This document shows, piece by piece, positions 1 to 5,224 of a stretch of 5,224 bases of DNA; the stretch's first letter is position 1; every line of letters begins with the position of its first letter. The DNA is taken from the NCBI GenBank assembly GCA_016295145.1, contig JAEDLR010000081.1, forward strand, positions 1 through 5,224, given 5' to 3'. Under the pieces are notes generated by a model. That model did no database searches. It had not been told where the DNA came from and saw only the letters and a program-made list of their open reading frames with translations. The DNA is from Oscillospiraceae bacterium. Its GTDB lineage: Bacteria; Bacillota; Clostridia; Oscillospirales; Ruminococcaceae. A program made the translations under genes and the position numbers.

Positions 1-1136
1 GGGTTCAGATAGATCGAGGCAGTATGGCCGTAGCCACCGTCCATGACAAGACGCTCTGCCTTATCCAGTGCCTCATCAAAGGTTGCAGCGTGATACATGG
101 CAAGTACGGGCGAAAGCTTTTCGTGGGCGAATTCCTCAGAAAGCTCCACGCTTTCGACCTCACCGATCAAAACCTTGGTGGTTTCGGGCACGGTTACATC
201 GGCAAGCTGCGCGATATGGAATGCCGACTGACCGACGATCTTTGCGTTCAGCGAACCGTTGATGAGAATGGCCTTTCTGACCTTTTCCGTCTCCTCCGGA
301 CGAAGGAAATAGCAGCCTCTTGCGATAAATTCTGCTTTCACCTTGTCGTAGATGCTGTCCGGAACGATAACGGACTGCTCCGAGGCGCAGATCATACCGT
401 TATCAAAGGTTTTAGAATGAATGATGGAGTTGACTGCAAGCACAATATCCGCGGATTCGTCGATGACAGCAGGGGTGTTGCCCGCACCAACGCCCAACGC
501 AGGCTTACCGCTGGAGTACGCGGACTTCACCATACCGGGGCCGCCGGTTGCCAGAATGATATCCGCTTCCTTCATGACGGTGTTGGTCAGTTCCAGCGAG
601 GGGACATCAATCCAGCCGATGAGACCCTCAGGGGCACCTGCCTTGACGGCAGCTTCTGCCACCAGCTTTGCCGCTGCAATGGTAGATGCCTTTGCACGGG
701 GATGGGGGCTGATGATGATGCCGTTACGGGTTTTGAGGGTAATCAGCGTTTTGAAAATCGCGGTAGAGGTGGGGTTTGTGGTCGGAATAACCGCTGCGAT
801 CACGCCGATGGGCTCGGCAATGCGCTGCATACCATAGACAGGGTCATTTTCAATGACGCCGCAAGTAGGTGTATTTTTATAGGCATTATAAATGTATTCA
901 GAGGCATAGTGGTTTTTGATGACCTTGTCCTCTACAATGCCCATGCCGGTTTCTTCTACAGCCATTTTGGCAAGGGGAATGCGCGCCTGGTTGGCTGCAA
1001 TTGCCGCTGCACGGAAGATGGCATCGACTTGCTCCTGTGTATAGGTCGCAAACTTTTGCTGTGCCTCGCGCACACGGGCAAAGCACGCAAGCAGAGCGTC
1101 TACGCTGTCAACAACAGGGAATTTCGGATCTTGCAT
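1..1136 (-). CDS. adhE: Bifunctional acetaldehyde-CoA/alcohol dehydrogenase AdhE, N-terminal part (cut by the window edge)
   Basis: The visible 378 residues form the CoA-acylating aldehyde dehydrogenase half of AdhE, which reduces acetyl-CoA to acetaldehyde with NADH in the cytoplasm; in full-length AdhE an iron-dependent alcohol dehydrogenase half then makes ethanol and regenerates NAD. Landmarks in order: ARIPLAKMAVEETGMGIVEDKV (about 51-72, given here only as a recognised family block), IPTTNPTSTAIFK (117-129), TRNGIIISPHPRAK (136-149), ATGGPGMVKSAYSSGKPALGVGAGNTP (about 196-222), and SKTFDNGMICASEQS (241-255) with the catalytic cysteine at Cys250, matching Cys246 of E. coli AdhE from memory. 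FAHEKLSP lies at 336-343. The start is the ATG at 1136-1134, eight bases after TGGAGG. The coding sequence leaves the window at position 1, so the alcohol dehydrogenase half is not seen; a stand-alone acetaldehyde dehydrogenase cannot be excluded, but similarity is to AdhE rather than EutE-type enzymes. It is divergent from the flippase gene. Confidence 0.95.
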   Translation of the reverse strand, partial: MQDPKFPVVDSVDALLACFARVREAQQKFATYTQEQVDAIFRAAAIAANQARIPLAKMAVEETGMGIVEDKVIKNHYASEYIYNAYKNTPTCGVIENDPVYGMQRIAEPIGVIAAVIPTTNPTSTAIFKTLITLKTRNGIIISPHPRAKASTIAAAKLVAEAAVKAGAPEGLIGWIDVPSLELTNTVMKEADIILATGGPGMVKSAYSSGKPALGVGAGNTPAVIDESADIVLAVNSIIHSKTFDNGMICASEQSVIVPDSIYDKVKAEFIARGCYFLRPEETEKVRKAILINGSLNAKIVGQSAFHIAQLADVTVPETTKVLIGEVESVELSEEFAHEKLSPVLAMYHAATFDEALDKAERLVMDGGYGHTASIYLN

Positions 1137-1144
1137 AATGAAAA

Positions 1145-1150
1145 CCTCCA
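1145..1150 (-). promoter_or_regulatory. Ribosome binding site of adhE
   Basis: TGGAGG on the minus strand, eight bases upstream of the ATG at 1136-1134. It fixes that ATG as the start and matches where the AdhE family begins. Confidence 0.85.
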
Positions 1151-1180
1151 TTCAGATATGTGCAATCCTTCGATAATATG

Positions 1181-1209
1181 AGTATACCATAAAATGGTAG
1201 AAAAGTCAA
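1181..1209 (-). promoter_or_regulatory. Sigma-A promoter of adhE
   Basis: On the minus strand TTGACT (1209-1204) is followed by a 17-bp spacer and TATACT (1186-1181); each box is 5/6 to consensus. Transcription would start near 1174, giving a short leader of about 38 nt before the ATG. Just upstream of the -35 box are A-tracts on the minus strand (T-runs at 1221-1225 and 1230-1236 on the plus strand), placed like an UP element. The spacer and the upstream edge of the -10 box carry a perfect inverted repeat (separate entry). Confidence 0.85.
1185..1199. promoter_or_regulatory. Inverted repeat inside the adhE promoter, possible operator
   Basis: TACCAT-AAA-ATGGTA is a perfect dyad with 6-bp arms and a 3-bp centre. 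It fills most of the -10/-35 spacer of the adhE promoter and overlaps the first two bases of the -10 box, a classic repressor position. It does not resemble the Rex operator (TTGTTAA-type) that often controls adhE in Firmicutes. That it is a binding site is an inference. Confidence 0.4.
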
Positions 1210-1266
1210 TGATTTGCTGATTTTTCTCCTTTTTTTCGGCAGTGGGCAAAATTTTCGGCGTGGTGG

Positions 1267-1295
1267 TTGACGAAACTAAAAAAAACTGCTATAAT
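1267..1295 (+). promoter_or_regulatory. Sigma-A promoter of the flippase gene
   Basis: TTGACG (1267-1272, 5/6), a 17-bp A-rich spacer, and a perfect TATAAT (1290-1295). Transcription should start near 1302, leaving about 90 nt of leader before the ATG at 1393. It is divergent from the adhE promoter, with 57 bp between the two -35 boxes, so a regulator bound there could affect both. Confidence 0.85.
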
Positions 1296-1346
1296 ATAAG
1301 ATATTGCGTATGCTTGTATTTCAGGGCGATACCGTGCAGTGCCCGT

Positions 1347-1373
1347 CATGCACACCGGTTTTGTGCGGTGATG
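1347..1373 (+). other. Possible leader hairpin upstream of the flippase gene
   Basis: CACCG (1353-1357) can pair with CGGTG (1366-1370), and CAT (1347-1349) with ATG (1371-1373) across a 3-nt bulge, with an 8-nt loop. A competing 5-bp stem, GCACA (1350-1354) with TGTGC (1362-1366), uses the same bases. The structure ends about 20 nt before the start codon. No known riboswitch class is recognised; function is unproven. Confidence 0.25.
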
Positions 1374-1392
1374 CCTCAAAGGAACCGTATCC

Positions 1393-2793
1393 ATGAATAA
1401 ATATAGGACACTTGCGATCAATACCGTTGTTTTTGCCATCGGCAGCTTCGGTTCAAAGATTCTCTCGTTCTTCCTGAATTATTTGTACACGGGCAATATG
1501 GATGCATCCATGTACAACACCAAGGACGTGCTGGAGCTTTGCGCCAATTTTCTCATTCCCGTGGTGACCTTTTCCATCACCGATGCTGTCATTCGTTACG
1601 GTCTGGATCGCAACTACGAAAAACGCGCGGTATTTTCCAATGCCGTTACTGTGGAACTCTGCGGCATGGCGATTTTTCTGCTGCTTTCGCCGCTTCTGCT
1701 GCTCTACCCCGATGTCCGCGGATATCTGCTTCTGTTGGTGGGATATGTCTGTATTTCATCCTATCGGCATCTTTCCACGCAATTTGCCCGTGCAAGAGGT
1801 CTGGTGCGGCTGTATGCCCTGGACGGTATCTTCTGCACGCTCATGCTGTTTGTGTTTAATCTGCTGTTCATTGCCAAGCTGAAATGGGGCGTGACGGGCT
1901 TTATGTTTTCGGTCATGCTTTCGGATTTCTGTTCTGGTACAATGGTCTGGCTGATCGCAGGGCATAGCCGCTATTTTTCACGCAAATATGTGGACCGTGA
2001 GCTGTTGCAGGTCATGCTGCGGTTTTCTCTGCCACTGATCCCTACGGCGTTGTTGTGGATTATCACAGGCTTTTCCGACCGTCTTTTTATCCGCCATATG
2101 ATTGGCGCGGCGGAGGCAGGCGTTTACGGTGCCGCAACCAAGGTGCCGAATCTCATCTCTATGGTGTCTACCATCTTCTATCAGGCGTGGAACATGAGTG
2201 CCATTGCCGAAAACGATTCCGCAGGGCGGGCGAGTTTTTATTCCCGCGTGTATAATGCCTACCAGTCTCTGCTGGTGTTGGCAGCAGGATTCCTGATTGC
2301 TCTGGTCAAGCCCCTGTCCGCGCTCATCAATAACACCGCCACGGATGCCTCCTTTGGTAAGGCGTATCTCTATACGCCCATGCTGATTATCGCGGTGCTG
2401 CTGATGTGCTTGAACCAGTTTTTGTCCAGTATCTATACCGTATCGAAGCATACGGCAAACAGCTTTTATACCAGCCTGATTGCAGCGGTTGCCAACCTGC
2501 TTTGCAACTTTATCCTGATACCGAAATATGGCGTATACGGTGCCATCGTGGCAACCTTTATCAGTTATTTTCTCTGCTTTGTGGTGCGCCTGTTTGATAC
2601 CAGACGGTTCATTCCCTTTCGCGTATACTATCTGCGCTTTGCCATTAACCTGAGTGTGCTGTTCGGAATGTGCCTGGTTGCCGTCAACGAATTTTCATGG
2701 CGTATTCCGTTCCAGATCGCTGCTTTGATCGTCCTTGTTGCAGTAAACTGCAATGCGTTGCTGACAACGGCCCGCAAACTGCTGCGCAAGTGA
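1393..2793 (+). CDS. Polysaccharide flippase family membrane protein (Wzx/PST type, MOP superfamily)
   Basis: A 466-residue integral membrane protein with about 12-14 hydrophobic helices across its length (for example near 7-31, 48-66, 86-105, 110-123, 144-161, 165-189, 208-226, 290-311, 326-346, 356-376, 380-400, 412-430 and 438-456). Length, helix layout, the N-terminal NTVVFAIGSFGSKILSFFL segment, and the LIPKYGVYGAIVATFISYFL segment near helices 11-12 (about 375-394) are typical of oligosaccharide/lipid-linked sugar flippases of the polysaccharide synthesis protein family, which move lipid-linked glycans from the inner to the outer leaflet. The substrate cannot be read from sequence. AAAGGA lies nine bases before the ATG. 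It has its own strong promoter, and no glycosyltransferase or polymerase gene is in view, so it is an orphan here rather than part of a visible capsule locus. A related MATE-like or teichoic-acid/lipid II-type transporter is an alternative. Confidence 0.85.
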   Translation: MNKYRTLAINTVVFAIGSFGSKILSFFLNYLYTGNMDASMYNTKDVLELCANFLIPVVTFSITDAVIRYGLDRNYEKRAVFSNAVTVELCGMAIFLLLSPLLLLYPDVRGYLLLLVGYVCISSYRHLSTQFARARGLVRLYALDGIFCTLMLFVFNLLFIAKLKWGVTGFMFSVMLSDFCSGTMVWLIAGHSRYFSRKYVDRELLQVMLRFSLPLIPTALLWIITGFSDRLFIRHMIGAAEAGVYGAATKVPNLISMVSTIFYQAWNMSAIAENDSAGRASFYSRVYNAYQSLLVLAAGFLIALVKPLSALINNTATDASFGKAYLYTPMLIIAVLLMCLNQFLSSIYTVSKHTANSFYTSLIAAVANLLCNFILIPKYGVYGAIVATFISYFLCFVVRLFDTRRFIPFRVYYLRFAINLSVLFGMCLVAVNEFSWRIPFQIAALIVLVAVNCNALLTTARKLLRK

Positions 2794-2820
2794 GAGGCTG
2801 CACTGCCAAAATCGTTTCTA

Positions 2821-2841
2821 ACAGTATGTGCGCAATACTGT
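2821..2841. repeat. Dyad 1, upstream of the small membrane protein gene
   Basis: ACAGTAT (2821-2827) and ATACTGT (2835-2841) are perfect 7-bp arms around GTGCGCA. No T-run follows, so it is not an intrinsic terminator. Positions 2821-2835 match 3402-3416 at 14 of 15 bases, and the second copy is also a dyad. It lies 48 bp before the start codon of the next gene. Confidence 0.6.
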
Positions 2842-2873
2842 CAGATCATACAATTTCAAGAACACGAAATATT

Positions 2874-2879
2874 AGGAGG
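2874..2879 (+). promoter_or_regulatory. Ribosome binding site of the 145-residue membrane protein
   Basis: A perfect AGGAGG, nine bases before the ATG at 2889. It selects that ATG over in-frame upstream alternatives that would overlap the flippase gene. Confidence 0.85.
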
Positions 2880-2888
2880 TTTTCTGTT

Positions 2889-3326
2889 ATGACCGTTGAT
2901 ACCCGTTCTGTGCTGCTTGCCATTCTGGTGATGATCTTTTTTCTCATCAACTATGCGATTCTGCGTGACCTGATTTACGGGATCTTCCTTGGCAGCAAAA
3001 GTAAAAAGACTGCTGCAAAAATCAAAAGCGAACAGGGCTTCTGGGCAAAGCTCACCATGTCCTATGTGGGGCAGCATCTGAAAAAGTACGAGCAGGCCTA
3101 TCAAAACTGGCAGCGTGTTACCCTCATCCACGCGATTCTTACCGTGCTTTCTTTGATTGCATTCATCGTTCTGCCCATTCTCGGCATCGAGTTCTGGATT
3201 GTAGCCATTGTTTGCGGCGTAATGACTGTGTACAATGCCGTATTGTTCATGGTGATGATGTCCAAGACTACCAGTTCCGATAACAAGACGAATCGCAAGG
3301 GCTCACCTTGGAAGTACGAACAGTAA
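2889..3326 (+). CDS. Small uncharacterised three-helix membrane protein
   Basis: This 145-residue protein is not one I recognise. It has one hydrophobic segment at the N-terminus (about 7-34), a hydrophilic, lysine-rich, probably cytoplasmic stretch (about 36-76, with KSKKTAAKIK and a likely amphipathic helix to about 76), then two closely spaced hydrophobic helices (about 78-98 and 101-124), and a polar tail from 126. There is no signal-peptidase site, no cysteine cluster and no catalytic motif that I can see. The start is set by a perfect AGGAGG. It lies 95 bp after the flippase stop on the same strand, with no terminator between and a strong one after it, so the two may be co-transcribed. 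A link with the flippase is inferred only from position. Confidence 0.8.
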   Translation: MTVDTRSVLLAILVMIFFLINYAILRDLIYGIFLGSKSKKTAAKIKSEQGFWAKLTMSYVGQHLKKYEQAYQNWQRVTLIHAILTVLSLIAFIVLPILGIEFWIVAIVCGVMTVYNAVLFMVMMSKTTSSDNKTNRKGSPWKYEQ

Positions 3327-3339
3327 TTGCACACCGTAC

Positions 3340-3385
3340 AGGGTGCCCCCACTGAATGGAATCTTCGGGGGCGCCCTTTTTATTT
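3340..3385 (+). terminator. Strong intrinsic terminator closing the flippase unit
   Basis: AGGGTGCCCCC (3340-3350) pairs with GGGGGCGCCCT (3367-3377) over 11 bp including one G-U pair, with a 16-nt loop. The stem is followed by TTTTTATTT. It starts 13 bases after the stop codon of the 145-residue protein. Confidence 0.9.
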
Positions 3386-3411
3386 GACGGCAACCCTTTG
3401 CACAGTATATG
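3384..3411 (+). promoter_or_regulatory. Possible promoter of the zinc-ribbon/rlmD unit
   Basis: TTGACG (3384-3389, 5/6) sits right at the tail of the terminator, followed by a 16-bp spacer and TATATG (3406-3411, 4/6). The -10 candidate lies inside dyad 2, so a protein bound to the dyad would block it. A weaker alternative -10 is TATACT at 3423-3428, which lacks a good -35. A promoter is expected here because a strong terminator separates this unit from the one before. Confidence 0.45.
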
Positions 3412-3429
3412 CGCAAGCGGCATATACTG
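3403..3429. repeat. Dyad 2, upstream of the zinc-ribbon gene
   Basis: CAGTATATGC (3403-3412) and GCATATACTG (3420-3429) are perfect 10-bp arms around a 7-nt loop, with no T-run after it. Its left half shares 14 of 15 bases with dyad 1, and both end in ATACTG; dyad 1 looks like a shortened form of this one. It may be an operator over the candidate promoter, or a copy of a small palindromic repeat. Confidence 0.6.
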
Positions 3430-3465
3430 GTTCCAAAACCCATTCATGATTGATTGCAAGAAAGT

Positions 3466-3469
3466 GAGG
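3466..3469 (+). promoter_or_regulatory. Ribosome binding site of the zinc-ribbon gene
   Basis: GAGG, within AAGTGAGGA, lies eight bases before the ATG at 3478. It favours this start over the in-frame TTG at 3454, which would add eight residues and has no comparable site. Confidence 0.7.
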
Positions 3470-3477
3470 ATTTGATT

Positions 3478-3843
3478 ATGTCTATGTTTGAACAGGCAAT
3501 GGAAGAGTTATGCGGCGTGGTAGATCAGGCTGCACAGAAAACAGGGGAGGTGCTGGATTCCTCCAAGGGGCAGGTGGAGCGCATTCGCCTGCGCAATACC
3601 CTGAACGAGAAGTTTCGTCAGTTGGGGCAGGCACAGTTCATTACCGCTATGGGTGAAGCTGACCGCACCGATGAGATCCAGACATTGCTGACGGAGATCA
3701 AGAAGCTGCGCGACCAGTATGTCGCACTTTGCAAATCCCTGCACCCCAATGGCGGCGTGACTTGCGAAAAATGCGGTAGATATCATCGCAATAGCTGTGC
3801 ATACTGCTCCGATTGCGGCGCAGCTATGCCCAAGCACGCATGA
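3478..3843 (+). CDS. Small coiled-coil protein with a C-terminal zinc ribbon
   Basis: A 121-residue soluble protein. Residues 1-88 are highly charged and predicted by eye to be helical (FEQAMEELCGVVDQAAQKTG; KKLRDQYVALCKSL), consistent with coiled coil. Residues 96-113 carry CEKCG (Cys96, Cys99) and CAYCSDCG (Cys107, Cys110, Cys113). The pairs 96/99 and 110/113 fit a CxxC-x10-CxxC zinc ribbon; Cys107 is extra. Small proteins with an N-terminal helical part and a C-terminal ribbon of this kind are common in Clostridia, usually annotated only as zinc-ribbon domain proteins, and their role is not known to me. Its TGA overlaps the rlmD start (ATGA), so the two are probably translationally coupled. 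A role in rRNA or ribosome work is only a guess from this linkage. Confidence 0.85.
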   Translation: MSMFEQAMEELCGVVDQAAQKTGEVLDSSKGQVERIRLRNTLNEKFRQLGQAQFITAMGEADRTDEIQTLLTEIKKLRDQYVALCKSLHPNGGVTCEKCGRYHRNSCAYCSDCGAAMPKHA

Positions 3844-5213
3844 GCATGGATCCGCTGTTACAGAAAAATCAGACCGTTGCTCTCACCATTGACGGTATGA
3901 CTGCTGAGGGCAACGGTGTAGGACATTATCAGGGCATGGCTGTGTTTGTGCCGCAAACTGCTGTGGGCGATGTGCTGGATGTGAAAATCGTGAAGGTGTG
4001 CAAGCATTTTGCTTACGGGATTCCGCAAATGGTGCATACGCCCTCGCCTGACCGCATCCCACCGGATTGCCCTGTGTACAAGCAGTGCGGCGGCTGCCTG
4101 TTTCGCCATATCAGCTATGAAGCAGAGTGCCGTATCAAGCAGCAATTTGTTGCCGATGCTTTCCGGCGCATCGGGGGAATGACTCCCGAACTGTTGCCCA
4201 TTCTCGGCGCGGAGCAGACAAACGGATATCGCAATAAGGCACAGTTGCCTTGCGGCTCCGCTGCAAACGGAAACGGCATTGCGTTCGGGTTTTATGCCCC
4301 CCGTTCCCATCGCCTGATTCATCAGCATGGCTGCTTGCTGCAACCGCCAAGCTTTCAACCGGTAATTGACCGGTGTGCGGCATTGCTTGCTCATGTCACA
4401 CCCTATGACGAAGTCAGCGGCAATGGGATTCTGCGGCATTTGTATTTGCGACAGGGGCATCGTTCGCAGGAGATGATGGTCTGTTTTGTTGTGGCAAAAA
4501 ATATCGGCAGACAGCTTCGCGCGATTGCTGAGCAGCTTGCAGAGGAGTTCCCCGATATTACTTCCGTGATGATGAATGTGAATCCGCATAAAACCAATGT
4601 GATTCTAGGCAGCGAAACACAATGCCTGTGGGGCAAATCCGGCATTGAAGATGTGTTCTGCGGGATTCCCGTAACGCTGAATCCCCATAGCTTTTATCAG
4701 GTCAATACGCCCCAGGCAGAGCGTTTGTTTGCAGAGGTGCGGCGTATGGCGAATCCGCAAAAGCACCAGTTGCTGCTGGATCTGTACTGTGGTACGGGTG
4801 TGATCGGTTTGACAATGGCAGATGCGGTGGACAAGCTCATTGGCGTTGAGGTGATTCCGCAGGCTGTGGAAAATGCCAGACAGAATGCAAAGGCAATCGG
4901 GGCGGAGAATGCCGAGTTTTTTGCCGGCGACGCAGGCGAGATTGCAAAACAGCTTGCAAAACAACAGCTTACACCGCATATCATCACGCTGGATCCGCCA
5001 CGAAAGGGATGCGATGCTGCTACCCTTGATGCCTGCGTTGCTATGGCACCGGATACGATTGTAATGGTTTCCTGTAATCCTGCCACCGCCGCCAGAGATG
5101 CAAAGTATCTCTGCGAACACGACTATGTAGTCAATGCCTTGCGCCCTGTGGATCTTTTCCCACGGACGGGGCACGTTGAGTGCGTGGTTCTGCTGTCAAG
5201 AAATGAAGGCTAA
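3840..5213 (+). CDS. rlmD: 23S rRNA (uracil-5-)-methyltransferase, RlmD/RumA type
   Basis: A 457-residue enzyme of the TrmA/RumA family, which uses S-adenosylmethionine to make 5-methyluridine in 23S rRNA (U1939 for E. coli RlmD). Order of parts: an N-terminal TRAM RNA-binding domain (about 9-65); an iron-sulphur cysteine set, Cys77-x5-Cys83-x2-Cys86 plus Cys165; SFYQVN (284-289) with the substrate-facing Gln287; the SAM-binding motif LLLDLYCGTGVIG (311-323); DPPRKGCD (385-392); the catalytic nucleophile Cys412 in VSCNPAT; and the probable general base Glu447 in TGHVE. All key residues are present and the length is normal. The ATG at 3840 overlaps the preceding stop and has no clear ribosome binding site of its own, implying coupling; the ATG at 3846 is an alternative. 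Gram-positive relatives may methylate U747 as well (RlmCD type) or a tRNA site, so the exact target nucleotide is uncertain. Confidence 0.93.
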   Translation: MSMDPLLQKNQTVALTIDGMTAEGNGVGHYQGMAVFVPQTAVGDVLDVKIVKVCKHFAYGIPQMVHTPSPDRIPPDCPVYKQCGGCLFRHISYEAECRIKQQFVADAFRRIGGMTPELLPILGAEQTNGYRNKAQLPCGSAANGNGIAFGFYAPRSHRLIHQHGCLLQPPSFQPVIDRCAALLAHVTPYDEVSGNGILRHLYLRQGHRSQEMMVCFVVAKNIGRQLRAIAEQLAEEFPDITSVMMNVNPHKTNVILGSETQCLWGKSGIEDVFCGIPVTLNPHSFYQVNTPQAERLFAEVRRMANPQKHQLLLDLYCGTGVIGLTMADAVDKLIGVEVIPQAVENARQNAKAIGAENAEFFAGDAGEIAKQLAKQQLTPHIITLDPPRKGCDAATLDACVAMAPDTIVMVSCNPATAARDAKYLCEHDYVVNALRPVDLFPRTGHVECVVLLSRNEG

Positions 5214-5224
5214 AAAGCCCTATT

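Noticed and set aside
24..1181. A 385-codon open frame on the plus strand opposite adhE
   Set aside because: It lies fully antisense to a clearly recognisable AdhE, has no family features, and its composition (many Cys, Arg and His residues) is typical of a shadow frame.
1221..1239. AAGGAG-like ribosome binding sequence on the minus strand, within A-tracts
   Set aside because: It lies upstream of the adhE promoter and is not followed by a plausible reading frame; more likely part of an UP-like A-tract region.
1978..2451. A 157-codon open frame on the minus strand opposite the flippase gene
   Set aside because: Its Gln/His/Arg-rich composition is the usual reverse complement of a hydrophobic membrane protein.
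2821..2841. Dyad 1 as an intrinsic terminator after the flippase gene
   Set aside because: The stem is only 7 bp and AT-rich, and no T-run follows it.
2849..2854. TACAAT as a -10 box for the 145-residue membrane protein
   Set aside because: No acceptable -35 box lies 16-18 bp upstream, so a separate promoter cannot be supported.
3858..4589. A 243-codon open frame on the minus strand opposite rlmD
   Set aside because: Antisense to a well-supported methyltransferase with intact motifs; no ribosome binding site or recognisable domain.
4605..5174. A 189-codon open frame on the minus strand opposite the catalytic domain of rlmD
   Set aside because: Antisense shadow of the SAM-binding and catalytic motifs; no coding features of its own.
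5208..5224. Start of a terminator after rlmD (AAAAAGCCC)
   Set aside because: An A-run followed by GCCC is how many terminators begin, and GGCT/AGCC could pair over 4 bp, but the window ends before any right arm or T-run can be seen.

Overview
The window reads as ordinary chromosomal DNA of an anaerobic, fermentative low-to-mid GC Firmicute, most likely a gut-type clostridial lineage such as Oscillospiraceae/Ruminococcaceae. The grounds are an AdhE-type aldehyde/alcohol dehydrogenase very close in sequence to the enterobacterial and clostridial enzymes, near-consensus sigma-A promoters, AGGAGG-type ribosome binding sites, a zinc-ribbon small protein of a kind common in Clostridia, and base composition that looks close to half G+C by eye. 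The taxon is an inference; no rRNA or other marker is present.

Layout. (1) Positions 1-1136, minus strand: the N-terminal 378 codons of adhE, running off the left edge. (2) Positions 1137-1392: a divergent promoter region. It holds one near-consensus promoter reading left into adhE, with a perfect inverted repeat in its spacer, and one reading right into the next gene, followed by a roughly 90-nt leader. (3) Positions 1393-3326, plus strand: a 466-residue polytopic membrane protein of the polysaccharide flippase family (Wzx/PST type), then a 145-residue three-helix membrane protein I do not recognise. They are separated by 95 bp that contain a dyad but no terminator. A strong intrinsic terminator (3340-3385) closes this unit. 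(4) Positions 3384-5213, plus strand: a second unit with a possible promoter overlapping a 10-bp-arm dyad, a 121-residue coiled-coil/zinc-ribbon protein, and an RlmD/RumA-type 23S rRNA m5U methyltransferase whose ATG overlaps the preceding stop (ATGA).

How the genes work together. AdhE is a fermentation enzyme and is independent of the rest. The flippase and the small membrane protein probably form one transcription unit acting at the cell membrane. The zinc-ribbon protein and RlmD are translationally coupled. The most curious non-coding signal is a pair of related dyads (2821-2841 and 3403-3429) that share a 15-nt core with one mismatch, each lying upstream of a small gene. I see no mobile element, CRISPR array, tRNA, rRNA or defence system, and nothing that amounts to a clearly new biological system.
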